Shown here: piece after piece, positions 1-8,356 of the stretch | Numbering within the stretch: the first letter of the stretch is position 1 | How the letters are laid out: each line of letters opens with the position of its first letter | From: Burkholderiales bacterium UBA2647 | Lineage (GTDB): Bacteria; Pseudomonadota; Gammaproteobacteria; Burkholderiales; Burkholderiaceae_E | Length of the DNA stretch: 18,057 bases | Assembly (NCBI GenBank): GCA_002359635.1 | Contig: DENJ01000106.1 | Coordinates: 663-18,719 of the forward strand | Reading direction: 5' to 3' | Made by a program: the position numbers and the translations under genes | The notes under the pieces: model-generated | Database searches by the model: none | Told to the model about the DNA's origin: nothing | The model's input: only the letters and a program-made list of their open reading frames with translations

Positions 1-30
1 TGGGCTTGGGCTTGGGCCTGGGCCTGGGCA
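1..30. repeat. Hexanucleotide tandem repeat (TGGGCY)n inside a coding region
   Basis: Five consecutive 6-bp units (TGGGCT, TGGGCT, TGGGCC, TGGGCC, TGGGCA) occupy the left edge, and the array may continue outside the window. Read on the minus strand in the frame of the secreted protein they encode alternating Ala and Gln. Because the unit is two codons long, gain or loss of units would keep the reading frame. Confidence 0.8.
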
Positions 31-122
31 TAAGCCTGGGGAAAGCTTTGCACGCAGGCAAGCCCGATCAAGCTGGCGAAAAGGGTCAAACGAGCCCGCG
101 GTAATTGAACACGATCAGTCAT
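1..122 (-). CDS. Secreted protein with Ala-Gln repeat, 5' end only (partial)
   Basis: Forty codons are visible before the window ends, starting at an ATG at 122-120. The residues form a clear Sec signal peptide: a short n-region with Arg residues (MTDRVQLPRAR), a hydrophobic core (LTLFASLIGLACV) and a c-region ending in the cleavage-like AYA. Directly after it comes an Ala-Gln repeat that runs off the edge. The start codon overlaps the last 8 bases of the srkA-like gene, so the two are probably translationally coupled in one operon. In Escherichia coli the gene following srkA is dsbA, a periplasmic disulfide oxidase, so a DsbA-like product is possible, but nothing visible here (no CXXC motif) shows it. 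The existence of a secreted product is well supported; its function is unknown. Confidence 0.72.
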   Translation of the reverse strand, partial: MTDRVQLPRARLTLFASLIGLACVQSFPQAYAQAQAQAQA

Positions 123-1182
123 AAGCAATCTCACCCTTGGGTATGCCTGCATCGAATGCATGTCGCAACACGCTTAGCTGTTGCTCCAACTCAAACATAC
201 GACGATCCCAATAATCGGGTTCTGCAAAGCCAGGAAAGGCGCGTGGAAATGCCGGATCGTCATAGCGATTCGCAATCCAAGCCGTATGCTCGATCAAGCG
301 CATGCTTCGCATGACCTCGATCCAATGCAACTCCATTGGGTCAAAATCGCTGATGCTTCGATAGGCCTGCAACAAGATCGCCAATCCGGCTTCAAGTTCC
401 TCGCCCTGTCCGGAGAGCAAGGGCCAAAGATCGCTGATCGCAGGGCCCATGCGGCAATCATCGAGGTCAACAAAGTGCGGCCCTGCTTCGGTCCAAAGCA
501 CATTACCCCAGTGCATATCACCGTGAATCCGCAAGAGCTTAGGCGCTGGTAAGTCAGCAATCACCTTTTGAGCGGTGTTTAAACAGGCACGCGCCGTACC
601 GAGCCAACGATCACAGGCCTGCGGCAGCAGCTTGCGTAAGGCCGCGACCTGATCAATCGCATCAAAAGCGCTTGCAAGTCCGCGAAAGCCTGAGCGGTGA
701 TGGAAAGCCTGCCGACGTCCTACCCCATGCAAGCGCGCAATAAAGCGGCCCATGCGTTCAAGAACCTCGGGGCGGTCCATATCCGGGGCTCGACCTCCCT
801 GGCGCGGCCACAAAGCGACGAAGACGGGATCGATCCACATCAAACTGTCACCGGCCAAGTCGCTCGCAGCAAAGCTTTCGCGCAAGTTGATCGGGGCGGC
901 CACCGGTAGCTCAGCCTCGGCCAAGTCATAGGCAAAGCGATGTTCTTCAAGAACTTGTGCAAGGCTCCATCGTCCTGGCCGATAAGCCTTTAACACCAAA
1001 CTATCGTGCGGCTCGCCCATGGCATCAAACCAGGGCTCATCAAGCCACAGCAGATAAACCCTGTTTTCAAACGAATTAAGCGCCAATAGACGGCCATCGG
1101 GCTGCAGCCCCAGTGACTGCAAGCCGTCAAGCATGCAGCTGGGGCCGAAGCGCTCAAAAGGGTGTTTGTTAGGGGTATTCAT
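115..1182 (-). CDS. srkA: Stress response kinase A (SrkA/RdoA/YihE family)
   Basis: A 355-aa cytoplasmic Ser/Thr protein kinase with the aminoglycoside-phosphotransferase/choline-kinase fold. It matches E. coli SrkA along its length: LNSFENRVY near residue 35, the ATP-binding Lys in LVLKAYRPGRW (about residue 65), VAAP and GGR motifs, the catalytic loop HGDMHWGN (about 220-227, Asp222) and the metal-binding VDLDD (238-242). The C-terminal region has the family pattern MRLIEHTAW...DPAFP. In E. coli SrkA counters stress-induced programmed death and acts with the Cpx response. The reading frame is open further upstream to 1266, but the homologous part begins at the Met at 1182; the longer form would run into the divergent gene, so 1182 was chosen even though only a short G-rich stretch precedes it. 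Its stop overlaps the start of the secreted protein gene. Confidence 0.93.
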   Translation of the reverse strand: MNTPNKHPFERFGPSCMLDGLQSLGLQPDGRLLALNSFENRVYLLWLDEPWFDAMGEPHDSLVLKAYRPGRWSLAQVLEEHRFAYDLAEAELPVAAPINLRESFAASDLAGDSLMWIDPVFVALWPRQGGRAPDMDRPEVLERMGRFIARLHGVGRRQAFHHRSGFRGLASAFDAIDQVAALRKLLPQACDRWLGTARACLNTAQKVIADLPAPKLLRIHGDMHWGNVLWTEAGPHFVDLDDCRMGPAISDLWPLLSGQGEELEAGLAILLQAYRSISDFDPMELHWIEVMRSMRLIEHTAWIANRYDDPAFPRAFPGFAEPDYWDRRMFELEQQLSVLRHAFDAGIPKGEIAYD

Positions 1183-1260
1183 CAGCCCCAGTGTATCGCT
1201 GGTGTCAACGGTGAGCGCAAAGGTGTATCGTGAGGCCACACAACAAGGCGATGAGCAAGC

Positions 1261-2220
1261 ATGCAAACAGCGATCGTGTTACACCACTACCCAGCTAGTC
1301 CCTTTGCCGAGAAGATTCGCCTCTTTTTGGGCTACAAAGCAGCAAGCTGGCGATCGGTTGAAATCCCGATGGTGATGCCCAAACCCAAGCTCATGCCACT
1401 GACAGGTGGTTATCGCAAAACACCGGTGATGCAAATCGGTGCCGATATTTATTGCGATACGGCGCTTATTCTCGATGAATTGCATCAGCGTCTGCCCGAT
1501 CCCTTGTTGATTCAAGAAGGCGCACTAAGCGACATCACGCTGGCAGCCTTTGCCGACAGCAGCCTGTTCGCAGCCGCAGTTTCCTGGGTCTTTCAACCAA
1601 GCGCCATGGCTGATTTTTTCCGTGGCAAAGACGAGGCCTTTGTGCAGGCTTTTTTAGCCGATCGAAAAGCGTTTCGTGCAGCTTCCACGGCGCCAAGGCC
1701 AAGCCTTGGTCAGGCCAAGGATCGACTTGTCATCGCCTTGTCGGGCCTTGAGCAGCAGCTCAGCGATTGTCGAAGCTTTGTGTGGGGGGCATCACCCTCT
1801 CGGGCGGATTTTTGTCTTTTTCATCCCTTGTGGTTTGTCCAACAAGCCCAAAGCGCTGCGGTCTTACTCGATGACTACCCGCAAGTGGGTTTGTGGCTCG
1901 AGCGCATGAGCGACTTTGGTCATGGCAATCCCGAGCCGATGAGCGCCGATGAAGCACTCGCGCTCGCTACTGTTTGCGAGCCCGCGGCGATTGAAGGGCC
2001 TGAAGCCGCGCGCTTGACAACCGCGCAAGCCGCCGAGGGTTTGCAGCTTGGCGCCTGGGTTGAGATCAAGCCCAACGACTACGGCATGGACCCAGTACAC
2101 GGGCGGCTTTGCTACGCCGATCAAAACAAGCTGGTGATTGCCCGTGAGGAAGCAGGTCTGGGCCTGCTTCATGTTCACTTTCCTCAGTTAGGTTATCAAG
2201 CGCAGCCTTCGCAAGCCTAG
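1261..2220 (+). CDS. Glutathione S-transferase family protein with C-terminal extension
   Basis: The 319-aa product starts with a thioredoxin-like GST N-terminal domain: the strand IVLHHYPASPFAEKIR (residues 5-20, with Ser13 in the usual catalytic neighbourhood), the cis-Pro strand TPVMQIG (54-60), and the glutathione-contact stretch CDTALILDEL (65-74). A mostly helical C-terminal GST domain follows to about residue 215. Roughly 90 more residues come after it, richer in predicted strand (LGAWVEIKP, GRLCYADQNKLVIARE), which ordinary 200-220-aa GSTs lack. The substrate cannot be told. Start: ATG at 1261 with GAG five bases and AAGG twelve bases upstream. The gene diverges from srkA (78-bp gap) and converges on icmF. 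The N-terminal GST call is firm; enzymatic activity is inferred. Confidence 0.85.
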   Translation: MQTAIVLHHYPASPFAEKIRLFLGYKAASWRSVEIPMVMPKPKLMPLTGGYRKTPVMQIGADIYCDTALILDELHQRLPDPLLIQEGALSDITLAAFADSSLFAAAVSWVFQPSAMADFFRGKDEAFVQAFLADRKAFRAASTAPRPSLGQAKDRLVIALSGLEQQLSDCRSFVWGASPSRADFCLFHPLWFVQQAQSAAVLLDDYPQVGLWLERMSDFGHGNPEPMSADEALALATVCEPAAIEGPEAARLTTAQAAEGLQLGAWVEIKPNDYGMDPVHGRLCYADQNKLVIAREEAGLGLLHVHFPQLGYQAQPSQA

Positions 2221-2222
2221 CG

Positions 2223-2262
2223 CCAGCGCTAAAGCCCTTACACCCGCGCCAAAGCCCTTACA
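2223..2262. repeat. 20-bp tandem duplication at the icmF stop codon
   Basis: Two adjacent 20-bp units (2223-2242 and 2243-2262) agree at 18 of 20 positions; both contain AAAGCCCTTACA. The right-hand copy contains the icmF stop codon (2258-2260, TAA on the minus strand); the left-hand copy therefore carries a relic of it just beyond the gene end. It fills nearly the whole 37-bp gap between the convergent GST-like gene and icmF. No strong hairpin with a T-run accompanies it, so I do not call it a terminator. Confidence 0.8.
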
Positions 2263-5200
2263 TATTGCGGCGGTACTGCCCGCCCACCTCAAAAAGACAT
2301 TGGGTGATCTGACCAAGCGAGCACACGCGCACCGCGTCCATCAAGACAGCAAAAACATTGCCTTGATTGATCACACACTGCCTTAAGCCTGCCAACATGG
2401 CAGGGGCCTCCTGAGCATGGCGCGCATGGAATTCGGCAAGTCTTGTGAGCTGACGTCGCTTTTCATCCTCGGTTGACCGCGCAAGCTCCAGACTGACCGG
2501 GACCGGGTCGGCCTCGGGGCTTCTAAAAGTGTTCACCCCGATAATTGGCAGGCTTCCGTCGTGCTTGAGCATTTCGTAGTGCATCGACTCATCTTGAATC
2601 TTGCCTCGCTGATAGCCGGTTTCCATTGCCCCCAAAACGCCGCCACGCTCGGCGATGCGTTCAAATTCTTTAAGCACAGCCTCTTCGACCAAATCGGTGA
2701 GTTCATCGATGATGAAGCTGCCTTGATTGGGGTTTTGATTTTTAGCCAGACCCCATTCGTTATTGATGATGAGCTGAATCGCTAGCGCTCTGCGCACCGA
2801 CTCGGCTGTTGGCGTGGTAATCGCTTCATCGTAAGCATTGGTGTGCAAGGAATTCGCCTGATCGTAGGTGGCAATCAGCGCTTGCAAGGTGGTGCGAATA
2901 TCGTTGAAGGCGATTTCCTGGGCGTGTAGCGAACGGCCTGAGGTTTGGCAGTGGTACTTCAACTTTTGAGAACGCTCGTTGGCACCATAACGATCGCGCA
3001 TCGCCACGGCCCAAATCCGCCGCGCCACACGACCGATCACCGTGTATTCCGGGTCCATGCCGTTAGAGAAGAAAAAGCTCAAATTGGGCGCGAAATCATC
3101 GATAGGCATCCCACGCGCCAGATAAGCCTCCACAAAGGTAAAACCATTTGAAAGCGTGAAGGCGAGCTGCGAAATCGGGTTGGCCCCAGCTTCAGCGATG
3201 TGATAGCCCGATATCGAGACCGAATAAAAATTGCGCACACCGTGCTCAATAAAGTAGGCCTGGATATCGCCCATCACCTTGAGCGAAAATTCGGTTGAAA
3301 AAATACAAGTGTTCTGTCCCTGATCTTCCTTGAGAATATCGGCCTGTACCGTGCCACGCAGCTGCGAGAGGGTATGCGCGCGAATCTTTTGCCGCATTTG
3401 CTCATCCGGGCTTTGCCCGTGCTTGGCCTCAAACGCTTCCATTTGTTGATCGATCGCGGTATTCATGAACATGGCGAGAATCGTTGGCGCTGGCCCATTA
3501 ATCGTCATGGACACCGACGTTGATGGGTCAAGCAAATCAAAGCCTGAGTAAAGTACCTTCATGTCATCGAGGGTCGCAATCGATACCCCTGAGTTGCCCA
3601 CTTTGCCGTAGATATCGGGGCGCAGATCAGGGTCCTCGCCATATAGCGTCACCGAGTCAAACGCGGTTGATAAGCGCTTGGCCTTCATGCCTTCAGAAAT
3701 CAGCTTGAAGCGACGATTGGTGCGGAAAGCATCGCCTTCGCCCGCAAACATGCGGGTAGGGTCTTCGCCTTCGCGCTTAAAGGGGAAAACGCCCGCGGTG
3801 TAGGGGAAAAACCCTGGCAAATGTTCGCGCCTCAAAAACGATAGCAATTCGCCCTCGTCTTCGTAGCGCGGCAGCGCAACTTTGGGAATCACCGTGCCCG
3901 AGAGGCTCGTGGTGGTGAGCGCGGTACGGATCTCGCGATCACGAACCTTGGTGAGTTGTTCGCTGCCCTGATAGCTTTGAGCAATTGCCGGCCATTCCTG
4001 TAACAGGCTTGCACAGGAGGGGTCAAGCCTTGAGCGACGCACCGTCTCGAGCGCTGTTAGGCGATCGATGGCTTCGCTGAGCGCCTTGTGATCGCTGCGC
4101 TCGCCTTGGTCTAGAGCAGGGCCTTCGTGATGCAGCATGGTCGCTGCCTCGCGCAAATGTTGTAGTTCTCGTACCAATTTCACCTGTGCACGGGTCTTGG
4201 CGTGATAAGCGCGCAAGCTTGCTGCGATATCGGCGAGATAGCGTGTGCGATCGGCGGGCACGATCATCATTTGCATGCTCGAGTGGCGAACGCAGCTTGC
4301 CGGCAGACGCCCTTGCACCAGCGCAAGCCGCAGCCCTTTCGTGCAAAGCGCCTCCCGCAAATGCTGATAAAGCGCGCTTACCCCGTCATCGTTAAAGCGC
4401 GAAGCCTGGGTGCCAAAAACAGGCATTTGCTCAGGGCTGCGATCAAAGGCCTCGCGATTGCGCTGCAATTGCTTGGCCACGTCACGCAAGGCATCGGCCG
4501 CCCCTTTTCGATCAAACTTATTAATCGCTACAACATCGGCAAAATCGAGCATATCGATTTTTTCAAGCTGTGAAGCTGCGCCGAACTCCGGTGTCATCAC
4601 ATAAAGCGATAGATCAACATGCGGCACGATCGCAGCATCTCCCTGCCCGATCCCTGAGGTTTCAACCATAATCAGATCGAAGCCTGCCACGCGGCAGGCA
4701 GCGATGGCATCGGGCAAAGCTGCACTGATTTCACGACCCGCATCGCGGGTGGCTAAAGAGCGCATGAAGATGTTCGGGTGGTGAATGGCATTCATCCGAA
4801 TCCGATCGCCAAGCAAAGCGCCGCCTGATTTTCGCCGGGTTGGATCGACCGACAGCACCGCGATACGCAATTCATCGTCTTGATCGAGCCTAAATCGACG
4901 TACCAATTCATCGGTGAGCGAGCTTTTACCGGCACCGCCGGTACCCGTAATACCCAGCACAGGGCTTGCGGCCGCTTTTTGCGCAGCAAGTCCACGCAAA
5001 GCCTGCATCGCCTCTTGCGGCCAGTGCCCCGATTCAATCGCCGTCAGGCTTTGCGCAAGCGCCCGCAAAGCCTTGGCACGATCGCGCTGCAAGAGTGCCT
5101 CATGGGTTTTGGGCGCAATTGCTGCAAGATCGCAGGATGCCCGTCGCATCATGTCTTGAATCATCCCGACGAGGCCAAGCTTTTGCCCGTCTTCAGGCGA

Positions 5201-5608
5201 GTAAATCCGCGCCACACCCCATTGGTGCAGTTGTCTGATCTCTTCGGCCACGATCACCCCGCCGCCGCCGCCAAAAACCTTGATGTGCCCTGCCTCAGCC
5301 TCGCGCAAGCGATCGACCATGTACTTGAAGTACTCCATGTGGCCGCCCTGATAAGAACTCACCGCAATACCATGGACGTCCTCTTGCAAGGCGCAATCGA
5401 CAATCTCGCCCACCGAGCGGTTGTGACCCAAGTGAATCACCTCACAGCCCTGCGCCTGCAAAATTCTCCGCATGATGTTGATCGAGGCATCATGCCCATC
5501 GAAGAGCGATGCCGCGGTCACCAAGCGAAGCGGTGCTTTGGCCAAGGACTGCTTAAGCGCTGTAGCCTCAAGGCTTGCAGCATGCATCGGGTGTGAGAGA
5601 TCGGTCAT
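2258..5608 (-). CDS. icmF: Fused isobutyryl-CoA mutase (IcmF)
   Basis: A 1116-aa adenosylcobalamin-dependent acyl-CoA mutase carrying its own G-protein chaperone; it interconverts isobutyryl-CoA and butyryl-CoA. Domains in order: a B12-binding domain (about 25-160) with DGHDAS at 37-42, His39 being the lower-axial ligand, and SSYQGGH at 84-90; a MeaB-like GTPase (about 210-420) with Walker A GTGGAGKSS (222-230), VETSGIGQGD (325-334) and the guanine motif NKFD (373-376); a linker; and the TIM-barrel mutase domain from about 580, containing PYTAGVFPFKREGEDP (602-617) and SGYHIAEAG. That aromatic-rich stretch is the IcmF type rather than methylmalonyl-CoA mutase. Family members are about 1090-1100 aa, so the gene is intact. 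Start at 5608 because GGAGA lies just upstream and the homologous region begins soon after; the frame is open to 5692. A crotonase gene diverges from it. Confidence 0.94.
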   Translation of the reverse strand: MTDLSHPMHAASLEATALKQSLAKAPLRLVTAASLFDGHDASINIMRRILQAQGCEVIHLGHNRSVGEIVDCALQEDVHGIAVSSYQGGHMEYFKYMVDRLREAEAGHIKVFGGGGGVIVAEEIRQLHQWGVARIYSPEDGQKLGLVGMIQDMMRRASCDLAAIAPKTHEALLQRDRAKALRALAQSLTAIESGHWPQEAMQALRGLAAQKAAASPVLGITGTGGAGKSSLTDELVRRFRLDQDDELRIAVLSVDPTRRKSGGALLGDRIRMNAIHHPNIFMRSLATRDAGREISAALPDAIAACRVAGFDLIMVETSGIGQGDAAIVPHVDLSLYVMTPEFGAASQLEKIDMLDFADVVAINKFDRKGAADALRDVAKQLQRNREAFDRSPEQMPVFGTQASRFNDDGVSALYQHLREALCTKGLRLALVQGRLPASCVRHSSMQMMIVPADRTRYLADIAASLRAYHAKTRAQVKLVRELQHLREAATMLHHEGPALDQGERSDHKALSEAIDRLTALETVRRSRLDPSCASLLQEWPAIAQSYQGSEQLTKVRDREIRTALTTTSLSGTVIPKVALPRYEDEGELLSFLRREHLPGFFPYTAGVFPFKREGEDPTRMFAGEGDAFRTNRRFKLISEGMKAKRLSTAFDSVTLYGEDPDLRPDIYGKVGNSGVSIATLDDMKVLYSGFDLLDPSTSVSMTINGPAPTILAMFMNTAIDQQMEAFEAKHGQSPDEQMRQKIRAHTLSQLRGTVQADILKEDQGQNTCIFSTEFSLKVMGDIQAYFIEHGVRNFYSVSISGYHIAEAGANPISQLAFTLSNGFTFVEAYLARGMPIDDFAPNLSFFFSNGMDPEYTVIGRVARRIWAVAMRDRYGANERSQKLKYHCQTSGRSLHAQEIAFNDIRTTLQALIATYDQANSLHTNAYDEAITTPTAESVRRALAIQLIINNEWGLAKNQNPNQGSFIIDELTDLVEEAVLKEFERIAERGGVLGAMETGYQRGKIQDESMHYEMLKHDGSLPIIGVNTFRSPEADPVPVSLELARSTEDEKRRQLTRLAEFHARHAQEAPAMLAGLRQCVINQGNVFAVLMDAVRVCSLGQITQCLFEVGGQYRRNM

Positions 5609-5777
5609 CAACTTTCTCCGAATGAGCGAGGCCTTCCGACACCGACAAGCGAAACACGCCCGCGTTGACACAAAGCCATCGAAACCATGCAAAACTCAGC
5701 ATTCATACAGCACGCAGCAACGAAGCCCACCTCAGGCACGCTTAACGTTCCCCCTCGCCATTATCTCAGTAAGATCG

Positions 5778-6605
5778 ATGCCAATACCTTCACCCGATCA
5801 ATGCCCTGCGCTTTGCGCCTTAAGCGCCGATTATTTCCAGGCCTTAAAGCCCTTGCATGCCGGTGAAGGCGCCCCCTGGGGGGGCGTTCACCAAGGACTT
5901 GCACTGTTGGTGCTTGCCAGACCCGAACAGCACAATCGCCTCGATCCGGCCGATGTCGACGCCATGCAGACCTTTTGGGGCCGTTTGCAAGATGCCAGCG
6001 TACTCGTGATAACCGCGATGGGCAATCAAACATTCAGCAGTGGTTACACCATCGAGGCCATTGTTCAAAACCTTGACGATCGTTTTGAGCAAATGCTGGA
6101 TGGGCTGGAGTCGCTGCCCTTGCTGAGCATTGCGGCGCTTAACGGCAGTGTTTACGGCGGTGGCACCGATCTGGCGCTTTGCTGTGATTTGCGCTTGGGG
6201 CTTTGTGCAAGCCGCATGTTTATGCCTGCGGCCCGTTTTGGCCTGCACTATTACCCTGGCGGTCTGCGTCGTTATGTGCAGCGCCTGGGCTTGAGTGCAG
6301 CCTCCATGCTGATGTTGACAGCGCAAACCATCGACGATGCATGCATGCTGCGTATCGGTTTTTTGCACGAGCGCCATGAATCACACCAAGCCCTCAGTCA
6401 ACGACTGACCGTCTTGATAGAGGCCCAAATGGCCAACGATGCTGCGGTTGTTGCCGCGATGAAGCGCGACCTCGCGTCGCTTGCCGCAAACCGCTTTGAC
6501 CACGCAGCTGCCCGCGAATCCTTTGTATCAAGCCTTCAATCGCCCTCGCTTGCACAGCGCCTGAAAGCGGCTGGCGAGCGTCGCAGCAAAAAGAGCGCTC
6601 GCTGA
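5778..6605 (+). CDS. Enoyl-CoA hydratase/isomerase family protein (crotonase fold)
   Basis: A 275-aa crotonase-superfamily protein. Visible signatures are LLVLARPEQHNRLDPADV near the N terminus, the first oxyanion-hole segment NQTFSSGYTIEAI, the second GSVYGGGTDLALCCDLRLG, and MPAARFGLHYYPGGLRRYVQRLG. The two positions that are Glu in classical enoyl-CoA hydratase (Glu144 and Glu164 of the rat enzyme) appear to be Asp (in GGGTDL) and a non-acidic residue, so hydratase activity should not be assumed. The frame is open back to 5472, but that part would overlap icmF antisense and has no crotonase content; the ATG at 5778 is the sensible start although its ribosome site is weak. It diverges from icmF, suggesting acyl-CoA metabolism (branched-chain or short-chain), which is inference. 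Confidence 0.85.
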   Translation: MPIPSPDQCPALCALSADYFQALKPLHAGEGAPWGGVHQGLALLVLARPEQHNRLDPADVDAMQTFWGRLQDASVLVITAMGNQTFSSGYTIEAIVQNLDDRFEQMLDGLESLPLLSIAALNGSVYGGGTDLALCCDLRLGLCASRMFMPAARFGLHYYPGGLRRYVQRLGLSAASMLMLTAQTIDDACMLRIGFLHERHESHQALSQRLTVLIEAQMANDAAVVAAMKRDLASLAANRFDHAAARESFVSSLQSPSLAQRLKAAGERRSKKSAR

Positions 6606-6620
6606 ACGTCGCGCACCCGA

Positions 6621-7214
6621 TCAGGCCCGCGCGAAACGATAAATAGCCTGTGTGGCCCGCAGGGGCGCTAGCCAATCCACTGCTTTGCCATTGGCGAGAA
6701 AAGCGCGTTGCAAAACCACGAGACCCAGCTTGGCAAGCAAGTGCTCAAAATCGGCCGGGGTTGATAAATGCAGATTCGGGGTGTCGTACCACTGATAAGG
6801 CATTTCCCGGGAAACCGGCATACGGCCCTGCAGGATTGAAACGGCGTGATACCAATGGCCGAAGTTCGGGAAAGAGACGATACCTTGTGCGCCGACGCTG
6901 GACATCTCGGCCAGCACCTGCTCGGTTTGATGGGTCGCCTGTATCGCCATCGATAACACGACCACATCGAAGCGGCCCTGCCCAAACATCGATAAACCCT
7001 TTTCGATATTGGCCTGGATCACATTGACCCCGCGCTTCACACAGGCCAACAAGGCCTGATCATCAATTTCCACACCATAGCCACGCACCGCGCGCTCGCG
7101 TTGCAAAACATCAAGCAATAAACCATCGCCGCAACCCAAATCGAGCACGCGGGCACCCGGCTCGATCCAATTGGCAATCAGGGCGAGGTCTGGCCGCAGT
7201 GGTTGGCCCTTCAT
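6621..7214 (-). CDS. metW: Methionine biosynthesis protein MetW
   Basis: A 197-aa methyltransferase-fold protein of the MetW family. The S-adenosylmethionine-binding motif I is VLDLGCGDG (23-31), followed by the acidic motif GYGVEIDD and the family-typical NVIQANIEKGL, SFPNFGHW and PYQWYDTPN. Its ATG overlaps the metX stop codon in an ATGA arrangement, which is the standard metX-metW layout of Proteobacteria. MetW works with MetX in acylation of homoserine, the first committed step of methionine synthesis; a methyltransferase reaction has not been assigned with confidence. The gene converges on the crotonase gene with a 15-bp gap, and I see no intrinsic terminator there. Confidence 0.95.
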   Translation of the reverse strand: MKGQPLRPDLALIANWIEPGARVLDLGCGDGLLLDVLQRERAVRGYGVEIDDQALLACVKRGVNVIQANIEKGLSMFGQGRFDVVVLSMAIQATHQTEQVLAEMSSVGAQGIVSFPNFGHWYHAVSILQGRMPVSREMPYQWYDTPNLHLSTPADFEHLLAKLGLVVLQRAFLANGKAVDWLAPLRATQAIYRFARA

Positions 7215-8356
7215 TCGGCAAGCCCAAGGTTGGCCGCCATGCGCTCGGCATAGGCGCGCAAAAGTTGGTGGTATTGCGGGTTATCGAGCAGGAAGGCATC
7301 GTGGCCATGGGCTGCCTCGATTTCGGCATAAGTCACCTCCAAATCGCAGGCAAGGAGCGCTTGCACAATCTCACGGCTTCGTTCGGGTGAAAAGCGCCAG
7401 TCCGTGGTGAACGATGCCACGAAAAAACGGCAGCTTGCCTGCGCCATGGCCTTGCTTAAATCACCCCCGAAGGCGCGTGCCGGATCAAAATAATCAAGCG
7501 CCCGGGTGATGATCAAGTAGGTATTGGCATCGAAATAGCCAGCAAACTTCTCGCCTTGATAACGCAAATAGGATTCGATCTCGAATTCGATATCGAACGT
7601 ATATCGATAAGCCTCTGTTGATTCCCGGCCACGCAAGAGGCGACCAAAGCGTTCCGCCATCACATCGTCGGACAAGTAGGTGATATGACCGATCATGCGC
7701 GCCACTTCCAAGCCGCGCCTCGGTACCACGCCGCTGTCGTAAAAGCGCCCACCATGAAACTCGGGATCGCTGATGATCGCGCGTCGGGCGACTTCGTTGA
7801 AAGCGATGTTTTGCGCAGACAGCTTCGGTGTCGAGGCGATGCAAATGCAGTGCGCCAAACGCCGCGGATAAAGCAGACTCCAGGCGAGCGCTTGCATGCC
7901 CCCCAGACTGCCTCCCATCACCGCTGCAAAACAGCTGATCCCAAGCCTGTCGGCAAGCCGCGCCTGAGCATGAACCCAGTCCTCAACGGTAAGCACCGGA
8001 AAATCGGGGCCCCAGGCCTTGCCGCTGGCCGGGTTGATCGACATGGGCCCTGTGGAACCAAAACAGCTGCCAAGGTTGTTCACACCCAGCACAAAGAAAC
8101 GATCGGTATCAATCGGTTTGCCCGCGCCAACCATGTTGTTCCACCAGCCAAGTTCACCCGCTTCATTGACCCCGGCAACATGATGCGAAGCATTCAAGGC
8201 ATGGCAGATCAAGATTGCGTTGGAGCGCTCGGCGTTGAGCTTGCCGTAGGTTTCGAAGACCAGTTCATAGTCGCCAAAGCTTCCGCCGGCAGCCAGCGCG
8301 AGGGGCTCGCTGAAGCGCATCCGCTCGGCTTTAACCGGCATCCCTGCTGCATTCAT
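7211..8356 (-). CDS. metX: Homoserine O-acyltransferase MetX
   Basis: A 381-aa alpha/beta-hydrolase that transfers an acyl group to homoserine. The nucleophile elbow is GGSLGG with Ser150, and the other triad members are Asp319 (in TTDWRFSPERS) and His352 (in AAHGHDAFLLD). CHALNASHHVAG, NNLGSCFGSTGP and STPKLSAQNIAFNEVARRAI are family signatures. In Proteobacteria with MetW partners, MetX is often a succinyltransferase although annotated as acetyltransferase; the donor cannot be decided here. The start is uncertain: ATG 8356 gives the usual N-terminal length, the ATG at 8341 is also possible, and neither has a clear ribosome site. It lies 33 bp after ptsI, so co-transcription is likely; the gap is too small for a SAM riboswitch. 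The stop overlaps metW by 4 bases. Confidence 0.95.
   Translation of the reverse strand: MNAAGMPVKAERMRFSEPLALAAGGSFGDYELVFETYGKLNAERSNAILICHALNASHHVAGVNEAGELGWWNNMVGAGKPIDTDRFFVLGVNNLGSCFGSTGPMSINPASGKAWGPDFPVLTVEDWVHAQARLADRLGISCFAAVMGGSLGGMQALAWSLLYPRRLAHCICIASTPKLSAQNIAFNEVARRAIISDPEFHGGRFYDSGVVPRRGLEVARMIGHITYLSDDVMAERFGRLLRGRESTEAYRYTFDIEFEIESYLRYQGEKFAGYFDANTYLIITRALDYFDPARAFGGDLSKAMAQASCRFFVASFTTDWRFSPERSREIVQALLACDLEVTYAEIEAAHGHDAFLLDNPQYHQLLRAYAERMAANLGLAE

Noticed and set aside
1183..1260. Sigma-70 promoters in the srkA/GST-like divergent gap
   Set aside because: GATACA-like boxes and a TTGACA (minus strand) occur, but spacing to the starts or to each other does not give a credible promoter.
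4880..5596. A 238-codon open frame on the plus strand opposite the icmF N-terminal region
   Set aside because: Antisense to the conserved B12 and GTPase domains; Cys-, Arg- and His-rich translation without domain logic.
5472..5777. Upstream extension of the crotonase frame
   Set aside because: It overlaps icmF antisense and includes the intergenic region, with no crotonase-like sequence; the homologous protein starts at about 5778.
5609..5777. TTGACA at 5665-5670 with TGCAAA 17 bp downstream as a promoter for the crotonase gene
   Set aside because: The -35 box is perfect but the -10 box matches only half of the consensus, and the icmF side shows no good promoter either; not strong enough to annotate. 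No clear TetR-type palindrome was found in the gap.
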